The position numbers and the translations under genes were made by a program. This document shows, one piece after another, positions 11,886 to 23,739 of a DNA stretch of 64,000 nucleotides. The notes beneath the pieces are model-generated. The model saw only the letters and a program-made list of their open reading frames with translations. It made no database searches and was not told the origin of the DNA. This DNA is from Dromiciops gliroides (taxonomy: Eukaryota; Chordata; Mammalia; Microbiotheria; Microbiotheriidae), in contig NC_057864.1 in assembly GCF_019393635.1 (NCBI RefSeq), positions 478,100,617 through 478,164,616 on the forward strand. Reading direction: 5' to 3'. Within the stretch, counting starts at the first letter, position 1. The number at the start of each line of letters is the position of its first letter.

Positions 11886-13559
11886 TTTCCTGAAGGAAGC
11901 TCATACACTCAGCTTCACTCCCACTCTGATATCGGAGACTTTGAGATTTTACTTATAAGAAGAAAGAGAGGAGCAGGAAGGCACCTGGAAATTGGGGGAA
12001 CACTGAATGGGGAGAGAAATGCCCAAAACAGGGGGAGTGGGAGCACTAGAAACTATGGTTTCATGGGCCTCTGCAGTCTTTTAAAAAAATAAATTTGCAT
12101 TGACATCCCTTGTTTTTACATCCCCAACATCTTCCAGTCTCTCCTCCCAGAAAGGCTTTATATCATCCTTTATAACAAAGAAGAAAAGAGAAGAATAAAG
12201 TTGAGTAAAAATGACCAACCTGACATTACACATGCAGTGTTCCATACCCATAGTCCCCTACCCTGTCAAAAAAGGGAAGAAAAATCACCTCTAATCTTAT
12301 CCATCCCCCTCACCATGCCACAACAATTCTGATCTTCCATGTGTATAACTAATGCCTTGTCATTTTCAACCCTTGTTGATTGGCTGAGGACCAGATCCCT
12401 TGGTTGCCCACTCCTGTACTAGACAGTCCTATCGAGGAGGCGAGAGAAGGATCAGAGAGAGAAAGGAGCCTGCTCACAGGAAGTTCACATTCTGATCGGG
12501 AGGGCAAGACTCAAATAGTGGAAATAGACAAACCAAACAAAAGGAAAAACAAATCCATTGCAGGACACAAGACAAGAACACAAGCAATCGATTTTATGAC
12601 CAAGTTGGTGAAACTAGCTAACTGCTATAGAAATTCCAAGGAGGAAGTGAGGAATGGGAGCTGAAGTTCCAGGAGAAGGCTTCATGGGGGGGGGGGGGAG
12701 CCTGAGCTACACTTTGCACGATGGGAAGGATTTGGCCAGCCAGCAGGAGGGAGGGCATGAAAAGAGGAGACAACTCAAACAAGATTTGAAATGAGCACGG
12801 CATCTATAGGGACACCATGCCCTCTGCCAGTGTCACTGTGGATTGCCAGTCTGAGTGGGCCATAGACTGAGGCTGTGAATGGGATCTGGGCTCTGGCCAT
12901 GAAGGTCCATTCCTTCAGCACCTGTATTCTGTCGGACAGTTCCCAGGCAGCAGCTTGAAAGGAAAGGGGGAGGGAAATGGTTATGATAGGAACTGGTCTT
13001 GGAGCCAAGGATGGGAATTTCCTGTCCAAATCACCCTTGATGGGGGTTCTGGCTCCCTCTCCTTTGATAGCTTTCATATGCCAAGTCTTCTTCAGGACTG
13101 TGAGGGGGAATGAGGAGACAAGAGGCTTGAGTCCACCCTTATTTCTACACAGGCCCACCTGCAGTGCTCTCAACCAACTTTGGACGTTCGTCCTAACAGT
13201 CACATTCTTTTGGGTCAGCCAAGGAAGATGACAGATGGACCAAGATGGGGCTGAGACAGGGCTGGGCAGTATCTATGGTCTAGGTAGTCAGGGAATGTCA
13301 CCCAATGTACCTACGGTTTGTTTCTTTCTCAACTTTTCTTCTCCTATTCCCCTTCCCCTCCTTGGGTCTTAACTAATCAGCAGCTCACAGGGGGAAAGGC
13401 CTTCAGGGCTGACCCTTAGGCTGAGGGCAAAGGGTTACTTCCTTCTCCATCCCCAAGCTCCATTGTTACTGATGGAAGTCTTAGAACTGTGCTGTTGACT
13501 GGATCCACTTCAAATTCCTATCTCTGAGGCCCTTGCTGACAGTAATCCTCATATTCATT
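11886..13559. other. Intergenic, old repeats at 12075-12730
   Basis: 12075-12360 is A/T-rich with TTTGCATTGACATCCCTTG, probably an old DNA-type or LINE repeat; 12380-12730 resembles an ancient repeat with TTCACATTCTGATCGG. Family not assigned. Confidence 0.5.
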
Positions 13560-14220
13560 TCTCAATTTCCCAAAATGCTGTTCCAGAGCTTTTCCATTGT
13601 CCTGGAAGGAAGCCCACTTCTGCCCTACAAGTTTCTCACAGATAACCTCACCCACTGAAAAGATGCACACCACTCTCAACTCTTCCCCGACCCCAAATCT
13701 TTCTCTACCTTCACCCAGCCTGTCTTACTTCCCTGCTCTGTCCAAAGAAGAGGATACCCCCTCCCCATTTTCCCCAAAGCTAGCTGCCTCTCTTTCTCTA
13801 GGCTCAATCAATTATCCTCTCGATCACTTCCTAGCAGTCTCCCTGGCTTTAGCGATGTCTCCCATCCATTCTATATTCTGTTACCAGATTAATTTGCCTA
13901 AAACAATAGTTTTGAGCATGTTACTTTCCTGTTCTAAAACCTTCAATGGCTCCTCATTCACTACTGAATGAAGTCCAAATTCCTTAGCCAGCTATTTGAG
14001 ACCCTCCGTACTGTTGTCCCAGTCCAACTTCCTAGATTTATTTGCTATCGTTCCTCTACAAGGACCCTCCAGTGAAGCTCAACTTGACTACCAGTCATTA
14101 GGTCATTTCATGCCTTGCATCCTCCCCTGAGCCAAACACACACTCACACATGTGCAGAGTTCCCTTCAGATAAAAGGTCATTCTTCTATCTCTACCCAGC
14201 ACAATCCCTACTTCTCCTTT

Positions 14221-14371
14221 TTTTTTTTTTTTTTTGGTGAGGCAATTGGGGTTAAGTGACTTGCCCAGGGTCACACAGCTAGTAAGTGTTAAGTGTCTAA
14301 GGCCGGATTTGAACTCAGGTCCTCCTGACTCCAGGGCCCATGCTCTATCCACTGCACCACCTAGCTGCCCC
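14221..14371 (-). mobile_element. CORE-SINE, subfamily A
   Basis: TSD CCTACTTCTCCTTT before and after the element (ending 14220 and 14386). Confidence 0.95.
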
Positions 14372-14475
14372 TCCTACTTCTCCTTTAAGGACCAGCTCAA
14401 TTGCTGCTTTTTCCAGAAAGTTTTCCCTGATTTCCCCTCAAGTATAATTCCTCATCATTTTCCCTCCATAGAACA

Positions 14476-14480
<5 letters not shown>

Positions 14481-14556
<76 letters not shown>
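14481..14556. repeat. (CT)n(CA)n microsatellite
   Basis: About 30 CT units, then eight CA units. Confidence 0.98.
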
Positions 14557-15737
14557 GCATTGCAATTATTTGGGCTATTTCTATATTATTTCCCCTACTA
14601 AATTCATTGATAGCAGAGGATGTATTATCTTTTAATTAGTCCCCTTGTCCTTCTCCCTTGCAGTCTAGAATGGTATTTGACATAGCAGTAAGTGTTTTGT
14701 TTTTTCTAAATCAATGAACTAACTTGATTTCCTTGGGGTTAAGAAAGGGCAGTGAGACAACCCAGAAGCTGCCTTTTCAGGAAGCAGGGTCAAGTGTGCA
14801 TGTTCTGGGGGTGGGAGTGGGGGGTGAAGGGCTTTATAGATTGGACAGAACCAATAGCAGGGGAAAAGAATACTTCTTCACCTTCAGCTTCCCCACCTTC
14901 AGGGGAAAAGTCCAATACAGACCAGCACCAGGAATCCTGTGTGTTTGCTCCTTCATAAAAAGCGAGCCCAATTCACAAGCTCATAGACCTAGCCCTGAAA
15001 GAGGCTGGGGGAAGGGGGCATGTCTTCTTGCAAGTTTCTATTGGGATTTACTGAGCACCCATTGTGTTCCGGGAGGACAAGGGAGAGACAAGAAAAGGAG
15101 ACCAAACCCCAGACGAGCCCCGCTGAGGAAGGAGTTCTCACATCCAGAACAGGTCCCATGACCACGTAGTCTACAAATGCCACACTGAGAGCCACAGGCA
15201 GTAAATGCAAGAGATGCTCAGAGGACAGGGGCAGCCAGAGAAGGCTTCCTGGATGAAGCTGCATCCTCTTTGGCAGAAAAAAAAAGAGGGAGGGAGAGCC
15301 GGTTTTCTCTTCCTCCGGTTTCCTTCCCTTCCATAAACCCATAAACTTGTGTCTAAAGCTCTACATCTCTAAAAGGCAGCAGACATGAGATAATAAAAGC
15401 AAGCTCTGGCAGGGCTGGAAGTGGGTTTCCCTTCACTCACCTCCAGCGGCAAAGTCCTTCTCTCTCCCTCAGGGCTGTCACTGACAAGCCCTGGGAACCG
15501 TGGAGAGCTGGATGTCTGGCTCTCCCTCGCCTCTGCCTGGCCACTTCAGGGCTTTTCTTTTCTGACTTCCCTATTCATGCCAAGAAGGAATACACGCCCG
15601 GGGTTCTCTGCAGGGCAAGACCAGAGCGGAAACTGAGCCTGATGCCTCCCCGGCCGGTGCCATGGCCCCCCTCCTTCCTTCGCCCCTCCTCCTCCCCCCT
15701 TCCTGAGGATCTGCCTCCACACCATCACCCATCTCCA

Positions 15738-16070
15738 AGGGGGAGGCAGGGGGGAGAAGAGAGAGGGGAAGAGGAGAGAGGGAAAGGGAATAAGAGAGAG
15801 GAAGGGGAGTAGAGGGGGGAGAGAGAAAGAGGGAAGAGGGAAGGAGAGAGGGAGGGGGAGAGAGGGAGTGAGAGAGAAGGGGAGTGGAGGGGGAGAGAGA
15901 AAGGGGGAAGAGGGAAGGAGAGAGGGGGAGAGGGGGAGGGGAAGAGGAAGAGGGAGTGAGAGAGAAGGGGAGTGGAGAGGGAAAGGGAGAGAAAGAGGGA
16001 GGGAGAGAGGGAGGAAGGGGGAGCAGAGGCAGGGAGAGAGAAGTGGGGGGGAAAGACAGGGGGAGGAGAG
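15738..16070. repeat. GA/GGGA-rich purine tract
   Basis: About 330 bases of almost pure G and A, with a roughly 110-base internal period (AAGGGGAGTGGAGGGG-like phrases recur). Open frames on either strand are low-complexity. Confidence 0.95.
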
Positions 16071-16978
16071 AGGGGTTGCTGGGGACACCCCCCCAACCAA
16101 GGCCAGCATCTCCCCCTCCCCCCAGCTCTCAGTCCAGTTGCCCAACCCTACAAAGTGACCGAGATCCAGATGTTGTCCATTTGTGAGCCACAAAGAGGGA
16201 ACGCCCCCTCAGTCCTCTGAGGTAGCAGGGAGCTCCCCTGGGACAGCCAGAGGTCAGAGGTCAAGACAGCCATGAGGGCATGAATTAAATCAAGACACTT
16301 CCTCTGAGCAGCAGAGCCAGGCTAGGGCCCCTAAGGTCGGTCTCTAAGTGGGAATGCTCATTAAAATAAGGGCACCTTCAGCAGAGGGCTTCCTGGCAGT
16401 GCCTTCCTGCCTTGCCCATTGAAGTTCAGTCACATCTTGAACTAGAAGCCAGTGGAGCAGGATTTTTTTCATTGGAATCGACTTTTAAGAGGAAGAAAGA
16501 GGGAAATCAGGAAGCAGACCAGGTGAAGGCAGGCCTTTATTTCAGGGGGTTTCCGTTCCCCCTGAGCCAGAAAAAACAATACCTCCCCTCCATCTCTACC
16601 ACCAGACCTGGTGTGGGAGAACCGAGGCTCAGAGAGGTCGAATTCAAGGTTCTACCAGCCGGCTCCTCTGGGCACTAAGATGCCACCGGAGGTCACCAGA
16701 TGACTAAAGCAGGGAGGTGGAATTAGATGGTGTGGGGAGATTTTTTAGTTAAACATCAACAACAGTTTTAGATTCACTTAGTGTCCCAGAATAGCCAGTG
16801 AAACCCCACTGTGTGCTCTGAGCCCTAGCATTTATACTGAGCTTTAAGGTTTGCCATGTACTCCTAGGGTCTTATTGACATTAATCCTCCTTCATGTTCT
16901 CCTCTGGCCCAGCTGAAGTTCCTCAGCTCCTTCCATCTCCTTCATTTATGTCTGTGCATAAGCCTGGGATATATTCAT

Positions 16979-16979
16979 T

Positions 16980-17022
<43 letters not shown>

Positions 17023-17105
17023 TCTCCTTCTTCTTCTTCTTCTTCTCTACTTCCCCCTTCTCTCCTCCTCCTCCTCCTTCTTCTCTCTCTCCCTCTCCCC
17101 CTATT
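16979..17105. repeat. CT/CTT pyrimidine tract
   Basis: (CT)n, then (CTT)n and (CTC)n. Confidence 0.97.
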
Positions 17106-19289
17106 CCTCTGCCCTCTCAATTTCCCTCTCTCCTCATTTCTTCTTCTAATCTCTTGCTCCCTTTGAGATCCATCTCGGAGGTGCTCTCCATCAAGGCATC
17201 AAGGGGCTCTTCCTGATTTGCCTTCTGGAAATTGTAGGTGTTTTGTATTTGCATCTCTGTGTCCTCACCCCCCCCAATCCCCTCCAGTTGAAAGTAAGCT
17301 TCTTGTTCCAGTAGGGCTTTCACCTCTAACTGTATTCTCAGCACCTAGCACAGAGTAGTAGGGACAACCTGGTATACAGCAGGAGCTCAATAAATGCTTG
17401 CTGAATTGAATGAATATCTTTCTCCCTCCTCTGCCACACTGAGTCCAGTTCACACACTCAAGTATTACTGAGTAGTCACTATGTGTCCACTCCCACAGAA
17501 CACTGATGATGCCTCTCCATGACCTCCCAGACTCAGGGGTTGGAGTCTTTAATGAAAGGTTTCCCCTCTCCAGGGACAAAAGTCAGTGGGGGGGGGGGGG
17601 GGCTGGGAGGGTGGAGAACAGGGACAAAACACACAAGATGAGTGGGAGGAGGCTGAAGGAAAGGAAGAGGACAGTGCGGTATGCCAGACTTCACTTGGAC
17701 CATTTCTATCCGCCTCGCTCAATTAGCTGGGACCCGAGTCAAAGGGACAGGGACTCACACTAACATTCATCCAGAGCTCCGGAAGAAAGACCTCCCCAGG
17801 GCTCCAGGCTTTCCAAGTGCCTGCCCTAAAACAACATGGTCCAAACAGAAGGTTGAGGACACCGCTCCTCACCCCTGCCTCCTCCAGGTTTGGCCACCTA
17901 GCTCAAGAATCCTATAGGAAGAATGTCAATCTAAGGTCAGCCTTTGCTGATGGGGATATTTCAGGGCCGGTGGACCTTGTTTCTCCCCTCCAGGAGAGGA
18001 GTATGGGAAAGAGATCTAAAGAGCCTCCAGTCTCACCCCAACCCCTTTTAAATCCCAGGCCAGGGTCCTTGTTTCAGCACTCATACCCATCATCCAAAAG
18101 GAGGAGAAACATTGTTCTCAGGAAGATAGTGTTTGAGGAGAGAGGTGTGAGCCTGTTCACGAGTGAAGCCAAAGCCAGTGAGCCTCCTATAAAACCTCCC
18201 ACACCTTTGTCCTTCTCTCCATGCGGGCTACAACAGAAGCTTCACTTTACAAAAGGGGGGGGGGGGTCAGTATGCTTTGAGACAGTTGCCAACTCTCAAC
18301 TCTTTAAACCGAGACCTTTATGAGAGTCCAGGTGACGCCCAAACCAGGCACAGTTCAATTCCTCCTCCCTTCTCTCACACATTTCTTCCCCTCTGCACCC
18401 CCCCCCCAATATCTGGCAATTTAAACTAATTTTAACATTAACTCAAGCGAAAGGACGTTTAGATGGGCTAGGCAGAGGAAAGAGATATGGGTCATGAGGT
18501 CACCCAGCAGAGAGGGAGTTGAATCATCTGGGATGCCAACCTCTCTCCACCGTGGAAACAAACCACCGGGATGCCTTAGAGAAAGGGTTGGAGAGGAGAT
18601 GGGCACATCATTAATAGAGGAAATAGTGGCAAATGGAAGCCCTGCGGCTTCATCAACCGTAGTGGGGACGGATGAAGCCAACTCTCCCCTCTACAGTCAC
18701 CTGTGTCTGAGCCCCATAGGGCAGGACTCCAGTCTCAGCTCACCTATTGTCCCAACAGTGCTTGCTCCGGGGCCCCTCCCCTCGATCCCCCTCAGCTGCT
18801 TCCCAGGCCAGGGAAATCTTAGCCCATTGAGAAGGGGATGGGGGGCGGGGAGGCAAGAGAACAGCTTGAACCGAAATCCATAAGAAGGTGAGCACCCATT
18901 GATGTCTAGGGTGGTCTGGATGACCGCCCATGGCTTTTCCCAGAGCGCTGCTGCCAAGAGCCTCCCCTTCCTCCCCCCCACCACACATACCATCATCGCC
19001 CAGGGGCTACACCGCTCCCTGCGTGTATCAATTTGGCTGCTTTAGGGGAAGTGGTGTCCCGATGTTGCCAGCCCCCCCCAGACTCCCTGATTCGAAAAAC
19101 TGGGGGGCTAAATCGACTCTCCCAAGGACGCCAGATCACCCAATCATCAGCGATCACGCACCCCCGCGATTGTAGGGGGGGAGGGGGGGAGCTAGCTGCG
19201 TCCCCCTGCTCTCCGTGGCCTCCCCCTGGTAAGGAAGGGGGCACAAGGAGACACAGACACAGGCAGGCGACAGGGACCAAAGGGGGGGC

Positions 19290-20110
19290 ATTCGGGCACA
19301 AACCCTCCGCTGCGGTCCGGGGAAATCCAACACAAAAGCCGGCCCCGAGGGAGCCCGGGGGACGGGGGGCGGGGGGAGAGACCGAGCCGGGGCCCTCGTG
19401 CCTCCCCTAGGCTGCCAGGGAGCCGCCAGAGCTTGGGCACCCGGGCGCCGGCGCCCGGGCCGGGGCCGGGGGGTGCCTACCTCCACGCGCGCAGCTGCAG
19501 CAGTCGTGGGCCGGGCGCCGCGGGCGACTCACGGGCGGCTCACGGGGCTCATGATGGGGGGCGCTGGGGGGGAGAAGCTGCGGCTCCCCTGGGTCCGCAG
19601 GCTCGGCTGGCTCGGGCGCCCAGGCTGCAGGAAGGCGCCGGCGGCCGCGCTGGAGCCAGGGCCGGGCTGGGCAGAGCTCCGGGGGCCCGGCGCCCCTCGC
19701 CCCTCGCTGCCCTCCCGCCTGGAGCGCGCCTCTCCTCCTCCGGCCGGCGTGAGCGGCACACGCGCGGGAGCCCCGCCTCGCGCCCCCTCTCCCTCCGCTG
19801 GGTGCGAGGGGAATGGAAGGAGGGGGCGGGGGAGGAGGAGGAGGAGAAGGAGGGGAGGAGGGAGGGAGAAGGGGAGGAGGGAGGGAGAAGGGGAGGAGGA
19901 GGGGGAGGGGAGAGGGAGGGCGCGCGCCGCGCAGCCCCAGCCCCCGGGGATCCTTAAAGGGGCCCGCGGCGGCGGCGGCGGCGGCAGTGGCGGCGGCTCA
20001 CGCACGCTCCCGGGTGGCTAAAGGGAGCAGAGGCAGCAAGCGACAGCCGAGATGTCGGCTGAGCTCCAGGCGGCGCGAGCGCGGCGGGGGGCGGGGGGAC
20101 TGACTCTACT
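19290..20110. promoter_or_regulatory. CpG island, probable promoter (SH2B2 candidate by gene order)
   Basis: The block is very G+C rich with dense CpG (GCGCGC, CGGCGGCGG, CCGCGG), unlike the rest of the window. It contains a GCC/GGC trinucleotide run at about 19968-19990, a TTTAAGG sequence in minus orientation near 19951, and GGGGCGGGG-type SP1-like sites. Possible minus-strand donor GAG/GTAGGC at about 19480. Open frames here are low-complexity Pro/Gly/Arg-rich and I do not call them genes. In mammals SH2B2 follows CUX1 in the same orientation, so a noncoding first exon of SH2B2 transcribed toward position 1 is plausible. That assignment is inference. Confidence 0.7.
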
Positions 20111-20300
20111 CGGGGGAGGAGGGGGGCTGGCTCTGCCCAGGGTCGGGGTGAGGGGGGCTGGCACTAACCCTGGGTGGATGAGTGGGGGGAGGGCTGGCTC
20201 TGCTGGAGGAGGAGGGGGATTTGGCTCTGCGAGAAAGGAGAGATGGGCTGGCTCTGCACCGGAAGATGTGGTGGGGGGCTGGCTCTCCTCGTGGGGTTCT
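20105..20300. repeat. Decayed G-rich minisatellite, core GGGCTGGCTCT
   Basis: GGCTGGCTCTG or close variants recur at about 20127, 20192, 20249 and 20278, with GGGGCTGGCACT at 20156 and GGATTTGGCTCTGC at 20217. Spacing is irregular (about 30 bases), with G-runs between the copies. It sits against the edge of the CpG island. Confidence 0.6.
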
Positions 20301-20534
20301 GGGCTCGGTCCCGGGCAGGGACACCCTGACAGCCCCAGCTCTGCCCATCCGCCAGGCTTAGTGATGCCTCTTCCTGCTAGGGGGCTGGAAAATCCCCCCC
20401 ATTTGACATATGGCAGAGCTGAAGTTTAGAGAGGGTGGGTGATGGGACCAGTATGAGTAAGGAAGGACTCCCGGAGGGTCACGAAGACAATGGGTGAGCT
20501 TTGCATCTCCTGCTGCTGAGAGGCTCGGGTCCTA

Positions 20535-20670
20535 AATGACTGGCTTAGTGGAACGATCCCGGGTTTGGAATCAGGAACCTGGGTTCAAATCCAATCCTCA
20601 CTTTCCCTCTCTAGGTCTTAACAGGTTAAATGAGACATCAGGCCCCTTTCAGCTCGAAATCCAGGAACCT
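20535..20670 (+). mobile_element. MIR
   Basis: GAATCAGGAACCTGGGTTCA and a shortened tail with AGGTTAAATGAG. Diverged. Confidence 0.65.
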
Positions 20671-21266
20671 ATAATGAGGTCGAGTCAGTAATCTGCTCCC
20701 AGTCTCTGATCCAAAGGCATGCACCTGTGGAGGGGTTCCCACGAGGCTCCCATCCAGGTTCCTGAGATGGGGTACCTGTGGGTCTCCTTTCCTCCTCTCG
20801 AAGGTCTATGGAGGAAAATACCTGTTAGGCAAAACAAAAACAAAACCCAGAGTCCATGAGCCACTTGAGGGGAAAAGTGGGGTGGGGCCAGGAGGTGGGC
20901 TGGAAACCGGATCCCCGATGTGGCTGCACCCCCCCAGTGAAGGTCCAGGCTCAGCAGGATTCTGGAAGGGGACATCTCCAAGTCACCTCCCCAACCCCAG
21001 ACTTCTTTTTCTAGAGTAGGGGAGTTTAGGAGGCTTGTGGGCAGGGACACTAGTGACCGTAATGAAGGCCGTCAGGGGGTCCTTTCTAACTGCAGGGGTA
21101 GAGTTATTTATTCAGTGGGAGGCTGCTCACTAGTTTGGAACCTGGATGGGATGCCTTTCCTTGTTTTGTGGTGACTTTTCCAAAAGTCTTCTCAAAATTT
21201 TCTCACAGACCCCCACCACAGCAACACTGAGGCTCTGAGGAACTCAGAAGTTCTGTTAGGATAACT

Positions 21267-21443
21267 AATTTTTTGTTGTTGTTGTTGTTTTGGTTTGGGT
21301 TTTTTTTGTGGGGCAATGAGGGTTAAGTGACTTGCCCAGGGTCACACAGCTAGTAAGTGTCAAGTATCTGAGGTCAAATTTGAGCTCAGGTCCTCCTGAA
21401 TCCAGGGCCAGTGCTCTATCCACTGTGTCACCTAGCTGCCCCT
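21267..21443 (-). mobile_element. CORE-SINE, subfamily B
   Basis: Flanks GGATAACTAATTTTTT and GGGTAACTAATTT form an imperfect TSD. The tail is a mixed GTT/GGTTT repeat. Confidence 0.9.
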
Positions 21444-22189
21444 GGGTAACTAATTTGTAATCTAATGTGACTTGTCCCCTCTCTTCCTCTCTCCCTTCCC
21501 CCTCTTTCTTTTTCCATCTTTTCCTCTCCCCACTCCTCTCCTTCCCCTTCTTTCTCTCCCCCTCCTCTTCTCCCCTCTTCCCCCTTGAGAATGGCCTTGT
21601 TTCTCTGATCATTGCTTTAAAATAAGGGGATTGGACCAGACGACCTCTAAGGTCCTTTCATCTCCTACAGTTAGTGATCCTAAGGCTTTGTTGAGGACCT
21701 AAAGTGTATCTAGCCAGGTACTAAGCTCAGGGAGGGGGATATAGGGAGGGGACGGGGAAGGGGGTGGGAAGAGTAAGCAGTAAACAGGCTAGCCAGGCTG
21801 GAACAGAGAATAGCTATCTAGGGAGTGGTGGGGATATTATTGGAAAGGCAGGTTTCCCTGAGGCTGTAGAGATGAGACATGTTGCTAAAACTGTAACTGA
21901 GGCCAGTGAGGGCTCCAGGTGCCTCTGTTGCCAATGGAGTGTTGGGAGTGGTGAGAGTTGCTGAGTGCTTTGGCTGCTCCATGCCCTTACTTTCCCCCAC
22001 CCCAAGCACCACCTTTATGTACTCAGGACTTCCTGCTCTGAGCTCTGGACAGCAAATGTGGCCAGGGCTATTTCTAAACTGGCAACAGTACCCTGCAGTC
22101 TAGGCATGCTGTTCTTTGCCAGTTATGGGCAAGAAGAGAAATGCCCAGCTGGGTGACTTGGGGCACCAGAATGAAGTCTCCCTTGCCAC

Positions 22190-22650
22190 TCCGGCCCATG
22201 GTGTTCTCTCCTTCCTGTGAATTGTTTCTCCCCCATCTTATCTCCACAACTCCCCTACCTCCCTCATGTATTCTAGATCCTGGAGCCCAAATAGATTACG
22301 CCATGGTACTTCTACATGCTTTGTGCTTCCCCACTTCTTAACATTTACTCTTGCTGTTCTTCTTTCTCTGGAAACCTTACTCACCTTCCAAGGTCCAGCT
22401 TAAATGTTCCTTACTCCAAGAAGCCTTCCTAGCTCCTCCTTCCTTCCGCCACCCAGCAGAAGAGCTGACTTATTTATCAAAATGTACATGGCCATTGTCT
22501 ATACCTCTCATTTGGCCCCTGTCACATTCTGCTTTGTATTTCCATTATTGGCCTTCCTCTCTCATCTCCCCTAATAGATCATCAGCTCTGGGAGAGCAGA
22601 AACTATGCATTTATTATTCATCTTTTCATTCCTGACTGCAACCCAGAAAC
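22190..22650 (+). mobile_element. LINE 3'-end remnant
   Basis: Carries the phrases CACCTTCCAAGGTCCAGCTT, AGAAGCCTTCC and ATCAGCTCTGGGAG typical of CR1/L2 3' ends in mammals. The open frame inside (22351-22635) is repeat-derived. Confidence 0.6.
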
Positions 22651-22699
22651 CTGAAGAGAATGAACATTTATTTGGAAGAACAAATTTCTCTAGGATTCC

Positions 22700-22940
22700 A
22701 GGATCATAGTCTAGTCTCAGAAGTGCAAAGGAGAAGGCTACCTGCTCCAGTACCCTCATTTTCCAAATGGGGAAACAGGCCCAGAGAAGTAAGACACAGG
22801 TAGATTGAATCACAGAGCTGGAGGGAGTCCACACTGCCCTTCTCATTTTACAATGGAGGAAGACAGTGGCTAAATGACCTGCCCAGGGGTAGAGCCTGGA
22901 TTTGAATCCGGGTCTTATAACCCCCAAATCTAGCACTCTA
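22700..22940 (-). mobile_element. MIR
   Basis: Reverse MIR: CATTTTCCAAATGGGGAAAC, later GGATTTGAATCCGGGTCTTA. Confidence 0.7.
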
Positions 22941-23104
22941 TTCTACAGCACCAGACTGTTTCACCCATTCAGTGGATGATCTTGTGGTCCAAACTCATTC
23001 CTAATCCTATCCCACAATTTCACACCAATAGTACTGAGCAAAGTGACAACTAAGTGCTTTTTGCTTTCTCAGAGTGCTCCCACATACATAATCCCATTTA
23101 ATTC

Positions 23105-23290
23105 TCACAAGAGACCACATGGTACAGTAGATAGTACCTTGGACTTGGAATCAGGGAATCTGGGGTTCAAATCCCATCAGAGATACTCCCTGGCTGTGTG
23201 TCCCTGGATAAGTCACTCCCCCACAAGGATGTAGTAAGTATCAGATGAAGTCTTAAGGTCTTTATAAATGCCAGCAGTCATCATAACTCC
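23105..23290 (+). mobile_element. MIR
   Basis: TTGGACTTGGAATCAGGGAA, TGGGGTTCAAATCCCATC and GATAAGTCACT mark a MIR in plus orientation. Confidence 0.7.
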
Positions 23291-23739
23291 ACTGAGGCAA
23301 GCATTGATCTCTGGTTGTGTTGCGCTCTCTCCCCTAAAGAGAACGTGAGCTCCTTGAGTGGGAGGACTATCTTGTTTTTTCCCTTTTTTGCCTTAGAACT
23401 TTTTTTTTAGCAAAAACTTTAGCATTTTAGTAAGAAATTAATGCTTTTCCATCCCATTCTATTATTCTTCTGATATTACAGATGAGGAGAGCAGGGATGA
23501 GTAGGGCAAAATAGATAGTTCGAGGTGACACCATTAATTCTTCTGTCTTCTAACACCCTAATTCAATTCAACTAAGTTCAATTAAACAAACATTTATTAA
23601 GCACCTACTGTATACTGGTGGGAGGCAGCATACACAGAGTGTCAGGAAGCTCAGGGATCAGATCTGGCCTCTAAGACATACTGGTTACATGTGTGACCCT
23701 GGAGATCTCGAAGTATTGCAGTCAAGTCTATAAGACCAT

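Larger units (their letters stand above)
13560..14700 (+). mobile_element. LINE-derived remnant split by a SINE
   Basis: Contains phrases of the common LINE 3' region (CCTTCAATGGCTCCTCATTC, GAATGAAGTCCAAATTCCTT, then AAGGACCAGCTCAATTGCTG). It is interrupted by the SINE at 14221-14371 and a CT microsatellite. The open frame at 13597-13971 is repeat-derived. Confidence 0.6.
14701..19289. other. Region beside the CpG island
   Basis: Mostly single-copy, with two long simple-repeat tracts and a LINE tail at 17330-17410. No SINE A/B copy occurs from 14372 to 21266, in contrast to the flanking regions. No exon recognised on either strand. Confidence 0.6.
20301..22189. other. Region beyond the CpG island
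   Basis: Contains the MIR and SINE listed separately; the rest is unassigned. Confidence 0.5.

Noticed and set aside
15546..16193. 215-codon minus-strand frame rich in Pro, Ser and Leu
   Set aside because: Pure translation of the GA/GGGA purine tract; both strands give open low-complexity frames there.
19398..20021. 207-codon frame (and overlapping frames) in the CpG island
   Set aside because: G+C-rich DNA has few stop codons; the Gly/Arg/Pro/Ala-rich translations differ in every frame and none resembles a known N-terminus, including SH2B2.
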